64,000 nucleotides of DNA from Rhodococcus tukisamuensis NBRC 100609 (GTDB lineage Bacteria > Actinomycetota > Actinomycetes > Mycobacteriales > Mycobacteriaceae). The stretch spans positions 1 to 64,000 of the forward strand of contig NZ_BCXG01000025.1 of the NCBI RefSeq assembly GCF_001894985.1, in the 5' to 3' direction. The position numbers and the translations under genes were made by a program. This document shows positions 53,502-61,624 of this stretch, one piece after another (the first letter of the stretch is position 1; the number at the start of each line of letters is the position of its first letter). The notes beneath the pieces are model-generated. The model saw nothing but the letters and a program-made list of their open reading frames with translations. It did not search any database and was not told where the DNA came from.

Positions 53502-55628
53502 GTGACGACCCGACACCAGACGTTCCCGCACCTGCTCGCTCCCGGCGCCATCGGGCCGATGACGCTGAGCAACAGGGTCGTCCTCCCTGCCATGGACATG
53601 AACCTCTGCGAGGACGGCGAGATCCATCAGGGCGACATCGACCACTTCGCCGCCCGCGCCGAGGGCGGCACCGGGATGATCATCACGGGCTGCTGCGCCG
53701 TCGCGTACCCGGCGGGCTGCACCAGCCGCAAGGAGCCGGGCCTGTCCGAGGACCGGTTCATTCCCGGACTGAAGGCCCTCGCCGACGCGGTCCACGAGAC
53801 CGGCAGCAAGCTCTGCGTGCAGATGACGCACCACGGCAAGGTCGCCCGGATCGACACCCTCGACGGCCGCCCGCAGCTGGTGCCGTCCATTCCGAAGCCG
53901 CCCGGTGACATGAGCGCGATGGCCGACTGCACCCCCGAGGAGCTCGGGAAGATGGCCGCCATCCAGGAGGGCAAGAAGGCCACCTACCGGGAGGCCACCA
54001 AGGACGATCTGGAATGGCTGGTCCGGATGTTCGCGGAGGCGGCCGGCCGGGTGAAGGCCGCCGGCGGAGACGCGGTCGAGATCCACTGCGCCCACAACTA
54101 CGTGCTCGGCGGCTTCCTGAGCCGCTACTCGAACCAGCGCACCGACGAGTACGGCGGATCCCTGGAGAACCGGGCCCGGCTGACGTGCGAGGTGATCCGC
54201 GCGGTCAAGAACGAGGCCGGCGACAGCCTCGCCGTCATCGTTCGTCTGGCCGGGCAGGAGTACGGCGAGTCCGACGGCCTGACCCCCGAGGAGGCCGCCG
54301 GCGCGGCCGCCATGTTCGAGGCGGCCGGCGCGGATGCCATCCACGTCACGGGCACCGCGCTGAATGCGTTCGCGAACTTCACCGACGGCCCGCTGCCCGA
54401 CAAGGTCGGCTACTACACCGACAATGCGACTGCGGTGAAGCGCGCGGTGTCGATCCCGGTCATCACCGTCGGCCGCATGCTTCCCGAGGTCGGCGAGAAG
54501 ATGATCTCCGAAGGCCGCACCGACTTCGTCGCGATGGGCCGTCAGCTGCTGGCCGACCCGGAACTGGTCAACAAGCTCGAGACGGGGCGCACCGCGCAGG
54601 TCCGTCCCTGCATCAACTGCTACGTGTGCGTGCAGGAGAACTTCTGGGACGACACCCCGCTGTGTGCGGTCAACCCGGCGCTGGGCAACGAGACGCTGCT
54701 CCCGTTCCCGACCACGACGGCCCGCAAGCACATCGTGGTGGTCGGCGCCGGCCCGGGCGGCCTCGAGACCGCGCGCGTCGCGAGCGAGCGCGGCCACCGC
54801 GTCACCGTGCTGGACAAGACCGACCGCCTCGGCGGCACCCTGTGGTTCTCCACGTTGACCACGCCCGACAACGAGCGACTGCTGAACTGGCTCACCCACG
54901 AGGCGACGCGTCTCGGTGTCGAATTCCGACTGAAGACCGACGCCACCGCCGCCACGGTCAAGGCCCTCGCGCCCGACGTCGTCGTGGTCGCCACCGGTGC
55001 GGTTCGGGCGCGGCCGAGCGTGCCGGGCGGCAACCTGCCCCACGTGCACACCGGAGACAGCCTCCGTGCCCTGATGACCGGCGCCGGCGACGTCTCGGAC
55101 CAGTCGCTGTTCCTGCGGACCATGGGCAAGCTCGGCGGGCTCGTCGGCATCACCAAGAGCCCCGAGAGGATCCGCGTCCTGAGCCGCAAGTTCCTCAAGT
55201 TCCTGCCGATGAGCAAGAACGTCGTCGTCATCGGCGGATCGCTCGTCGGCCTCGAACTGGCGGAGTTCCTGGCGGAGCGGGGCAGCCGGGTGACCCTGAT
55301 CGAGGAGGGCCAGCAGCTCGGTGTGCCGATGGCGATGCCGCGCCGCTGGACCGCGGTCAGGCACGCCGGCGAGCTGGGCGTGGACATCCAGCGCAACGCG
55401 ACGGTCGAGCGCATCAACCGCAAGTCCGTCGAGTTCACGGTCGGGGGCAAGACCCTGTCCGCGCCGGCGAACATGGTCGTCGTCGCGTCGGGTGTCTCGG
55501 CGGCGGCACCGCTGGCCGACGCGCTGGCCCGCGACGGCGTCGACGTGCGCGTCGTCGGCGACGCCGGCGAGGTCGACTACATCGAAGGCGCGATGCACTC
55601 GGCGTGGAGGGTGGCCACCGAGATCTGA
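53502..55628 (+). CDS. FadH-like NADH:flavin/Fe-S oxidoreductase (OYE barrel + FAD domain)
   Basis: 708 residues. An N-terminal old-yellow-enzyme barrel (to ~375; GAIGPMTLSNRVVLPAM, NQRTDEYGGSLENRARL) is followed by a cysteine cluster CINCYVC plus a fourth Cys 12 residues on (4Fe-4S), then FAD and NAD(P) Rossmann domains (VVVGAGPGGLETARVASERG; VVVIGGSLVGLELAEFL). This is the 2,4-dienoyl-CoA reductase/trimethylamine dehydrogenase architecture. The usual HGAHGYL active-site motif reads HCAHNYV and the first three cysteines are spaced x2-x2 rather than x2-x3, so the substrate may not be a dienoyl-CoA. GTG start. Confidence 0.87.
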   Translation: MTTRHQTFPHLLAPGAIGPMTLSNRVVLPAMDMNLCEDGEIHQGDIDHFAARAEGGTGMIITGCCAVAYPAGCTSRKEPGLSEDRFIPGLKALADAVHETGSKLCVQMTHHGKVARIDTLDGRPQLVPSIPKPPGDMSAMADCTPEELGKMAAIQEGKKATYREATKDDLEWLVRMFAEAAGRVKAAGGDAVEIHCAHNYVLGGFLSRYSNQRTDEYGGSLENRARLTCEVIRAVKNEAGDSLAVIVRLAGQEYGESDGLTPEEAAGAAAMFEAAGADAIHVTGTALNAFANFTDGPLPDKVGYYTDNATAVKRAVSIPVITVGRMLPEVGEKMISEGRTDFVAMGRQLLADPELVNKLETGRTAQVRPCINCYVCVQENFWDDTPLCAVNPALGNETLLPFPTTTARKHIVVVGAGPGGLETARVASERGHRVTVLDKTDRLGGTLWFSTLTTPDNERLLNWLTHEATRLGVEFRLKTDATAATVKALAPDVVVVATGAVRARPSVPGGNLPHVHTGDSLRALMTGAGDVSDQSLFLRTMGKLGGLVGITKSPERIRVLSRKFLKFLPMSKNVVVIGGSLVGLELAEFLAERGSRVTLIEEGQQLGVPMAMPRRWTAVRHAGELGVDIQRNATVERINRKSVEFTVGGKTLSAPANMVVVASGVSAAAPLADALARDGVDVRVVGDAGEVDYIEGAMHSAWRVATEI

Positions 55629-55642
55629 GCACGTCGTAACTC

Positions 55643-55679
55643 AGCCGCGGCCAAGGGATCTCACCGCGACTACGCGGCT
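55643..55679. terminator. Weak stem-loop between convergent genes
   Basis: AGCCGCG (55643-55649) pairs with CGCGGCT (55673-55679), the latter overlapping the alkylsulfatase stop. The loop is long (23 bases). Confidence 0.4.
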
Positions 55680-57585
55680 AAGGGGTGACGATCGAGAAGT
55701 CCGGGTCGGGCGCGTCGAGGTAGCCGGCGAGCTCGGCCAGCTTGCCGAGGTCGCCCTCCGCCACGATCCGGCCGTCGGCGATCGCGGCTCCGAGGTCCAC
55801 CCCGCCGAGCAGTACCCCGAGCAGCAGCGGTCGCGCCAACGTGAAAGTAGCGTCGGCCGCCGGGAACTCGGCGCCGAGGTCTCCGTCGAGGTCGAAGTGC
55901 ACCAGCAGGCCGTTGCGCAGCTGGGTCCGGTGCACGAGGTTCTCGTCGGTGACGTGCCAGTCGACGACCACCTGCGCCGCCCACGCCCGCGGACCGTCGA
56001 CCCGCAGGGATAGTGCGTCGAACACCTGCTCCACCGACAGCGCCGCCGCGATGTCCGGCGCGGACGGACTGGTCGGCGTCCCGACCGAGCCGTGTCGCAG
56101 CTCGTACGCCCCGGTGAGATAGAAGTTCCGCCAGGTCCCGTTCTCGGCGCCGAAGCCGAGCTGCTCGTACGTGTCGGCCTGCAACGCCCTCGCCTCCGCG
56201 TTGTCCGGGTCGGCGAAGATCACGTAGTTCACCACCTGTGCGACCCAGCGGAAGTCCCCGGCGGCGAAGGACTCACGGGCCTTGCGCAGCACCTCGGCGG
56301 CACCGCCCATGAACTCGACGTGCCGTTTCGCCGACTCGGTGGGCGGGTGTTCCCACAGGTGGGCGGGATTGCCGTCGAACCAGCCCATGTAGCGCTGGTA
56401 GACGGCCTTGACGTTGTGGCTGACCGACCCGTAGTAGCCGCGGGTGTGCCAGGCCCGCGCCACGGCGGGCGGCAGTTCGAACTCCTCGGCGATCTCGATC
56501 CCGGTGCGCCCCTGGTTGATCCGTCGCAACGTCTGGTCGTGCAGGTATCCGTAGAGGTCGCGCTGCAGGGACAGGAACTCGGTGAGCCGTTCGGTGCCCC
56601 AGGTCGGCCAGTGGTGCGAGGCGAACAGGACGTCGGACCGTGCGGCATAGCGGTTGATCGACTCGGTCAGGTACTTGGACCACACGTGCGGGTCCCGAAC
56701 CAGCGCGCCGCGCAGGGTGAGCAGGTTGTGCAGGGTGTGGGTCGCGTTCTCCGCCATGCAGAGCGCGCGCAGGTCCGGGAAGTAGAAGTTCATCTCCGAC
56801 GGCGCCTCGGTGCCCGGCGTCATCTGGAACTCGATGCGAACCCCGTCGACCGTCTCGACCTGGCCGGTCCGGGACACGTCGACGGTCGGGGCGAGGAGGG
56901 TCGGGGTACCGGTCGAGGTGGTCTGCCCCAGCCCGGCGCCGATCGCACCCCGCGGTCCGCGGGGCAGCGCGGCGCCGTACATGTACGCTGCCCGGCGGCC
57001 CATCGCGGTGCCGGCGTAGACGTTCTCCGCCACCGCGTGCTCGACGAGCCCTACCGGGGCGAGGATCGCGCAGCGGCCCGCGGCCACCTCCTCTGCGGTG
57101 GTGACGCCCTTGACGCCGCCGAAGTGGTCGATGTGCGAGTGCGTGTAGATCACCGCGGTGACGGGGCGGTCGCCGCGGTGCGCGCGGTAGAGCGCGAGCG
57201 CGGCGGCCGCCGTCTCGGCCGAGATCAGCGGGTCGATGACGATGACGCCGGCCTCGCCCTCGACCAGGGTCATGTTCGACAGGTCGAGGCCTCGGACCTG
57301 GTAGATCCGTTCGGCCACCTCGAACAGGCCCTGCTTGGCCACCAGCCTGGACTGACGCCACAGGCTCGGGTTCGCGGTGGGTGGGCACGGCTCCTCGAGG
57401 AACGCGTAGGAGTCGTTGTCCCACACCACCGTTCCGGCATCTCCCGTCACGACACCCGGAGTCAGCGCGGCCACGAAACCGCGCTCCGCATCCAGGAAGT
57501 CCGAATCATCGGAAAACGGCAGGCCCTCCGCGACACCCGCGTTGGCCGTCGCGATCTCGGGCGTTGCTCCGTCGGGCTCTGACAT
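55678..57585 (-). CDS. Alkylsulfatase, metallo-beta-lactamase type (SdsA1-like)
   Basis: 635 residues. It hydrolyses alkyl sulfates such as dodecyl sulfate to alcohol and sulfate. The zinc motif THSHIDHFGG (~residue 150) and the second-site region TPGTEAPSEMNFYFPDLRAL ... NATHTLHNLL define the family; a dimerisation domain (LPPAVARAWHTRGYYGSVSHNVKAVYQRYMGW) and a C-terminal SCP2-like lipid-binding domain (~510-635) complete it. Unlike Pseudomonas SdsA1 it has no obvious signal peptide. ATG start. The third sulfate-ester hydrolase in the window. Confidence 0.93.
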   Translation of the reverse strand: MSEPDGATPEIATANAGVAEGLPFSDDSDFLDAERGFVAALTPGVVTGDAGTVVWDNDSYAFLEEPCPPTANPSLWRQSRLVAKQGLFEVAERIYQVRGLDLSNMTLVEGEAGVIVIDPLISAETAAAALALYRAHRGDRPVTAVIYTHSHIDHFGGVKGVTTAEEVAAGRCAILAPVGLVEHAVAENVYAGTAMGRRAAYMYGAALPRGPRGAIGAGLGQTTSTGTPTLLAPTVDVSRTGQVETVDGVRIEFQMTPGTEAPSEMNFYFPDLRALCMAENATHTLHNLLTLRGALVRDPHVWSKYLTESINRYAARSDVLFASHHWPTWGTERLTEFLSLQRDLYGYLHDQTLRRINQGRTGIEIAEEFELPPAVARAWHTRGYYGSVSHNVKAVYQRYMGWFDGNPAHLWEHPPTESAKRHVEFMGGAAEVLRKARESFAAGDFRWVAQVVNYVIFADPDNAEARALQADTYEQLGFGAENGTWRNFYLTGAYELRHGSVGTPTSPSAPDIAAALSVEQVFDALSLRVDGPRAWAAQVVVDWHVTDENLVHRTQLRNGLLVHFDLDGDLGAEFPAADATFTLARPLLLGVLLGGVDLGAAIADGRIVAEGDLGKLAELAGYLDAPDPDFSIVTP

Positions 57586-57639
57586 GCGGTTGCCTCTCGG
57601 TGAGGTGTCGATGCGAACCGGTCGAACTCGGCTTCGGCG

Positions 57640-57990
57640 TCAGCCGAGCAGCTTGGCCTTCGCGGCCGCGAACTCGTCGTCGGTGAGCACTCCGGAGTCG
57701 CGCAGCTGCCCGAGTTGCTGCAGCTTGGCGATCAGGTCGTCACCCCCGGCCGGCGCTGCTGCCGGCGCAGCTGCCTGCTGCGCCTGAACCTGCTGCGCAT
57801 ACGCGGCCTGCTGCTGCGCGGCCTGCTGCTCCGCCTGCTGGTCGGCGTAGGCCTGCTGCTCCTCGGCCTTCCGCTGGGACCGGCGGTTCATCGCATTCGA
57901 CGTCGCCTGCGCGGTACCCGCGACCACCGCGGTGCGCGCGACGGTGCCGAGCAACCCGGGACGCCCGACGCGCCTTGCCCTGAAAACCAT
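57640..57990 (-). CDS. SHOCT-domain protein with Gln/Ala-rich linker
   Basis: 116 residues. A basic N-terminus with a weak hydrophobic stretch (LLGTVARTAVVAGTAQATSNAMNRR), a Gln/Ala-rich middle (EQQAYADQQAEQQAAQQQ), then a C-terminal SHOCT motif (DLIAKLQQLGQLRDSGVLTDDEFAAAKAKLLG). SHOCT domains are short oligomerisation modules on membrane or stress proteins. AGGAGA before the ATG. It sits 41 bases after the DUF6325-type gene and is probably co-transcribed. Confidence 0.85.
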   Translation of the reverse strand: MVFRARRVGRPGLLGTVARTAVVAGTAQATSNAMNRRSQRKAEEQQAYADQQAEQQAAQQQAAYAQQVQAQQAAAPAAAPAGGDDLIAKLQQLGQLRDSGVLTDDEFAAAKAKLLG

Positions 57991-58031
57991 GGGATTCTCC
58001 TGTCTGCGAAGATCGCTGTGGGTGGGACTGG

Positions 58032-58457
58032 TCAGAGGACCGCGTTGATGGCCGCCAGGACGTCGTCCCGCGGAATCTGGACGTGCAGCGCGACCTCGCC
58101 GCCGGCCGCGGTGACGGTGGTGGCCACGTTCCGGGCCCAGGTCTCCTCGTAGACGATGATCGCAGCGGACGAGTTCGGCTCGAGCGAATCCCGGACCACG
58201 TCCAGGTCCTCGTCGCTGATCAGGGCCTTGGCCTCGATCGAGAGGATGGCGAGTCCGATGTCGTCGAGGTCCTCGTCGACGTCGATCTGGGTGATGTTCC
58301 CGTCCGCATCCTTGGCGATGTAGACGAGGTCGAGCAGGGTCACGTAGCCACGATCGACCACGTCCTGGATGGCCTGAACGGCCGCGGGATCCACGCGCAC
58401 GCCGGGAAAGCTCAGGACCACGAGCTCCACCGGACCTATGTTCACTGGCTCAGTCAT
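58032..58457 (-). CDS. DUF6325/DUF1269-like acidic protein
   Basis: 141 residues from ATG 58457 (ATG 58466 also possible). Strongly acidic, with GPVELVVLSFPGVRVDPAAVQAIQDVVDRGYVTLLDLVYIAKDADG, the opening of a small actinobacterial family found beside SHOCT proteins. Likely ferredoxin-like alpha/beta fold; no known activity. First gene of a two-gene run with the SHOCT gene, and divergent from a second SHOCT membrane protein. Confidence 0.8.
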   Translation of the reverse strand: MTEPVNIGPVELVVLSFPGVRVDPAAVQAIQDVVDRGYVTLLDLVYIAKDADGNITQIDVDEDLDDIGLAILSIEAKALISDEDLDVVRDSLEPNSSAAIIVYEETWARNVATTVTAAGGEVALHVQIPRDDVLAAINAVL

Positions 58458-58645
58458 GGCGTCCATTCTGCGCGCTCGACGGCCGCCACGTGCGGTAGTC
58501 CGGAGACGGGCGCGCCGCCGCCCGGAGGTCACCGACTGTTCACCCGCTGCGGCGCTCTTTCACCTGTGAAGAGTGAGGCGGGCTCGACTGCGGTCTGCGA
58601 TTCTCAGGCGAACACTCGGATCCACTGGAGATACAGGAGCCTCAC

Positions 58646-59023
58646 ATGTCGTTCTGGGACATCATCTGGTACATCATCGTCTGCTTCGCCTTCATCGCCT
58701 ACCTGATGCTGCTCTTCTCGATCATCGGCGACCTCTTCCGCACCGAGGGGACCTCGGGCTGGGTGAAGGCACTCTGGATCGTCTTCCTCATATTCGTGCC
58801 ATTCATCACCGCGCTGATCTACCTGATCGTCAACGGTGACGCGATGACCAAGCGCTCCGTGCGGGCGGCTCAGCACATGAAGGACCAGCAGGACGCGTAC
58901 ATCAAGCAGGTGGCCAGCGGTAAGTCACCCGCCGAACACATCGCGGACGCCAAGGCCCTGCTCGACAGTGGCACCATCACCGAGACGGAGTTCCAGGCGC
59001 TCAAGGCCAAGGCGCTCGCCTGA
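58646..59023 (+). CDS. SHOCT-domain membrane protein (PLDc_N-like)
   Basis: 125 residues. Two TM helices (WDIIWYIIVCFAFIAYLMLLFSIIGDLF and ALWIVFLIFVPFITALIYLIVN) form a PLDc_N-like hairpin, followed by a charged linker and a C-terminal SHOCT motif (ADAKALLDSGTITETEFQALKAKALA). AGGAG lies 7 bases before the ATG. Together with the divergent SHOCT and DUF6325 genes it forms a small module likely acting at the membrane. Confidence 0.87.
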   Translation: MSFWDIIWYIIVCFAFIAYLMLLFSIIGDLFRTEGTSGWVKALWIVFLIFVPFITALIYLIVNGDAMTKRSVRAAQHMKDQQDAYIKQVASGKSPAEHIADAKALLDSGTITETEFQALKAKALA

Positions 59024-59056
59024 CCTCTCGCCGGAGTCGGCTGGTTCGACTGCGCC

Positions 59057-59103
59057 GCAACGGCACCGAGGCTCCCGCCACCGGGTGGGCCCGGTGCCGT
59101 TGC
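59057..59103. terminator. Bidirectional stem-loop terminator
   Basis: GCAACGGCACCG (59057-59068) pairs perfectly with CGGTGCCGTTGC (59092-59103); the loop contains a further GC-rich hairpin. Between convergent SHOCT and LysR genes. Confidence 0.85.
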
Positions 59104-59108
59104 GCTGA

Positions 59109-60008
59109 CTACCCCCGCTCGACCACGGCCCGCGCCTCGGCACGGAAGGCGTCGAGCACCGCCTCCACCGCCGGACGCTCCGCGGCGGCCGGCCGAGTGG
59201 CCAGATCGTAGATCCGCGCGGCCCGGATACCCGCCAGGTGCGTGTGCACCAGGCCGGGGTGGGCGACCGCATGCCTCGGCATCAGCGCCACCCCGTGACC
59301 GGCCGCGACCAGCTCCTCGATCACCCGGAAGTCGTTGATCCGCTGCACCACCCGCGGCCGGACACCGGTCACCGCGGCCACCGACTCCAGCACGTCGTCC
59401 ACCGGGAACCCGCCGCGCACGCTGATCCAGCTCTCCTCCGCCAGTTCGTCGAGCTCGACCCCCGCCCGGCCCGCCAGCGGATGCCCGGGCCAGAGCACCA
59501 GGTCGATGGGTTCGCGCATCAGCTCCTCGATCCGGACCCGCGGCGACGCCACGGTCGGCGCGCGCTCGTCCCGGTGGGTGAGGATCACGTCGAAGTCCGC
59601 CAGCAGGTGCGGCACCGCCGACGCGGGTTCGTCCACGTCCTGCGCCTCGACGTTGACCCCGGAGCCGGCGAGCCGGCGCAGCAGGCCGGGCAGCATCAAC
59701 GCGGCGCCGGAGGGGAACAACGCCACCCGCACCCGCCCCCGGGGCGAGCCGCGGTAGGAGTCCATCTCCGCGGTCGCCCGGTCCAGCGCCGCCAGCACGT
59801 CCTCGGCCCTCAGCACCAGTGCCTGCCCGGCGGCGGTGAGCCGGACCCGGCGGCCGTCCGGTTCGAGGATGGCGACGCCTGCCTCCCGGGCGAGGACCTT
59901 CAGTTGCTGGGAGACCGCGGACGGAGTCAGGTTCATCGCGACGGCGGTCGCGGCCACCGTGCCCCGGTCGGCCAGTTCGCGGAGGACCCGGAGACGCTCG
60001 ACATCCAT
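59109..60008 (-). CDS. LysR-family transcriptional regulator
   Basis: 299 residues. N-terminal helix-turn-helix (RGTVAATAVAMNLTPSAVSQQLKVLAREAG) and a periplasmic-binding-protein-like effector domain (~90-299). Divergent from the SRPBCC gene (85 bp between starts) with EamA next, so it probably controls one or both. LysR-EamA pairs commonly govern metabolite export. Effector unknown. Confidence 0.92.
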   Translation of the reverse strand: MDVERLRVLRELADRGTVAATAVAMNLTPSAVSQQLKVLAREAGVAILEPDGRRVRLTAAGQALVLRAEDVLAALDRATAEMDSYRGSPRGRVRVALFPSGAALMLPGLLRRLAGSGVNVEAQDVDEPASAVPHLLADFDVILTHRDERAPTVASPRVRIEELMREPIDLVLWPGHPLAGRAGVELDELAEESWISVRGGFPVDDVLESVAAVTGVRPRVVQRINDFRVIEELVAAGHGVALMPRHAVAHPGLVHTHLAGIRAARIYDLATRPAAAERPAVEAVLDAFRAEARAVVERG

Positions 60009-60093
60009 GCGGTGAAGCTACGGTATTCGCCGGACAACGTTCCCGGCGCCAACTGAGCTCGGGACATTCGCATCCACCGATCGGGGGGACCTC

Positions 60094-60567
60094 GTGGGGT
60101 ACGCATCTTTCAGCAACTGGCGTCGGATGGAAGGCGACCGGCAGACCATCTGGAACGCCTTCACCCATCCGGTGGAGTGCGGAGCGTACGAGGAGCACAA
60201 GACGGAGACCGTCCTGCCTCCCGACTTCGAGATGGCCGCGGGACAGAGCTGGGACAGCAAGCACGGTGAGGAGTGCGACTTCGACATCGTGCGGTGGAGC
60301 ATCACCAAGTACGTGCCGCACGAGTTGATCGCATACTCCGGAAAGCAGCGCGGCATCCGCCAGGACGTGACGCTCACCATGGAACCCGAGGGCAACGGCT
60401 ACGTCCTGACCGAGTCCATCCGCTTCCGCCCGGCCTTTGCCGGGCGGATCGGATCGCAGCTGGTGTCGTGGCTGCTGCTGGCAAGCGGCCTGCTGGCCAA
60501 GGTCGGAGACGACAAGGGCGAGTTCCTCGATCTGCTCGAGGAGCATCTGGAACAGACCTACGGGTAG
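60094..60567 (+). CDS. SRPBCC-fold protein
   Basis: 157 residues. Helix-grip (START/Bet v1-like) pattern: a short N-terminal strand, GDRQTIWNAFTHPVECGAYEEHKTE, central strands, and a long C-terminal helix (DDKGEFLDLLEEHLEQTY). Such proteins bind hydrophobic ligands; none can be named here. GTG start with GGGGGGA 5 bases upstream. It lies between LysR and EamA genes. Confidence 0.78.
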   Translation: MGYASFSNWRRMEGDRQTIWNAFTHPVECGAYEEHKTETVLPPDFEMAAGQSWDSKHGEECDFDIVRWSITKYVPHELIAYSGKQRGIRQDVTLTMEPEGNGYVLTESIRFRPAFAGRIGSQLVSWLLLASGLLAKVGDDKGEFLDLLEEHLEQTYG

Positions 60568-60575
60568 GCCCGGAG

Positions 60576-60588
60576 GTACGATTCGTAC
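60576..60588. promoter_or_regulatory. GTACGA-T-TCGTAC palindrome
   Basis: A perfect 13-base inverted repeat 8 bases after the SRPBCC stop and 70 bases before the EamA start, followed by an unusually AT-rich stretch (60596-60640) that probably holds the EamA promoter. Confidence 0.35.
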
Positions 60589-60658
60589 AGCACATCTACA
60601 TGAACCATCCAGTTATATTCGATTGTCCTGATGTTTAGGTTGGCGCACCATTGTCCGG

Positions 60659-61612
60659 GTGACCACTCGCGACCGCCTACTCGGACTGACCGTCGTGCTG
60701 CTGTGGGGGCTGAACTTCCTGGCCATCCGCGCCGGCCTCGACCATTTCCCGCCGTACTTCTTCGCCGGGCTCCGCTTCCTGGTCATCGCGGTCCCCGTGG
60801 TCCTGTTCGTCCCCCGTCCGGCCGTGCCGCTGCGGTGGCTGCTGCTCTACGGCGCCGGGTTCGGCGTCGTGCAGTTCGCGTTCCTGTTCTGGGCCATGAG
60901 CACCGGGATGCCGACCGGGCTGGCGTCCCTGGTGTTGCAGTCGGCCGCCCCCTTCACGGTGCTGCTGGGTGCGGTGCTGCTCCGCGAACGCGTGAGCCGA
61001 CGGCAACTGCTCGGCATCGCGGTCGCCGTGGCCGGCATGGCGATGATCGGCTGGGACCGGGCCCAGCACGCGACCTTGCTGCCGCTGCTGCTCACCCTGC
61101 TCGCCGCGCTGGGCTGGGCGTTCGGCAACATCGGCAGCCGGCTGGCCCGGCCGGACAACCCGATGCGGCTGATGCTGTGGATGACCGTGATCCCGCCGCT
61201 GCCGCTGCTGGCGCTGTCCGCAGTGGTGGAGGGGCCCACCACCGGCTGGTCCGCCCTCGGACAGTCGCTGAGCCCGAACGGCTGGCCCGCCTTGGCCGGA
61301 CTCGCGTACATCGTCGTCCTGGGCACCATCGCCGGGTCCGGCCTCTGGACCGTGCTGATGAGCCGGTACCCGGCGAGCACCGTCGCGCCGCTGTCGCTGC
61401 TGGTGCCGGTGGTCGGCATCGGCGCTGCCTGGCTGGTGCTCGACGAAAAGCCGAGCCCGCTCGCCCTCGCCGGCGCGGTGGTGGTCGTCGGCGGCTGCCT
61501 CTTCGGGACCTTGCGGGCGAACCCTCGCCCGGCGGACCCGACCGTCACCGCGCCGATGCCCGACTCGGCAGCGCCCGTGACCTCCCCCACCCCGGTGGCG
61601 GCACGCGTCTGA
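60659..61612 (+). CDS. EamA/DMT-superfamily transporter
   Basis: 317 residues, ten TM helices in two EamA repeats (LTVVLLWGLNFLAIRAGLDHFPPYFFAGLRF; PLLLTLLAALGWAFGNIGSRLA). Drug/metabolite exporter family, often for amino acids or O-acetylserine-like compounds; substrate unknown. GTG start. LysR lies two genes upstream. The C-terminus is an unstructured Pro/Thr/Ala tail. Confidence 0.9.
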   Translation: MTTRDRLLGLTVVLLWGLNFLAIRAGLDHFPPYFFAGLRFLVIAVPVVLFVPRPAVPLRWLLLYGAGFGVVQFAFLFWAMSTGMPTGLASLVLQSAAPFTVLLGAVLLRERVSRRQLLGIAVAVAGMAMIGWDRAQHATLLPLLLTLLAALGWAFGNIGSRLARPDNPMRLMLWMTVIPPLPLLALSAVVEGPTTGWSALGQSLSPNGWPALAGLAYIVVLGTIAGSGLWTVLMSRYPASTVAPLSLLVPVVGIGAAWLVLDEKPSPLALAGAVVVVGGCLFGTLRANPRPADPTVTAPMPDSAAPVTSPTPVAARV

Positions 61613-61624
61613 CCGATCGGTCCG

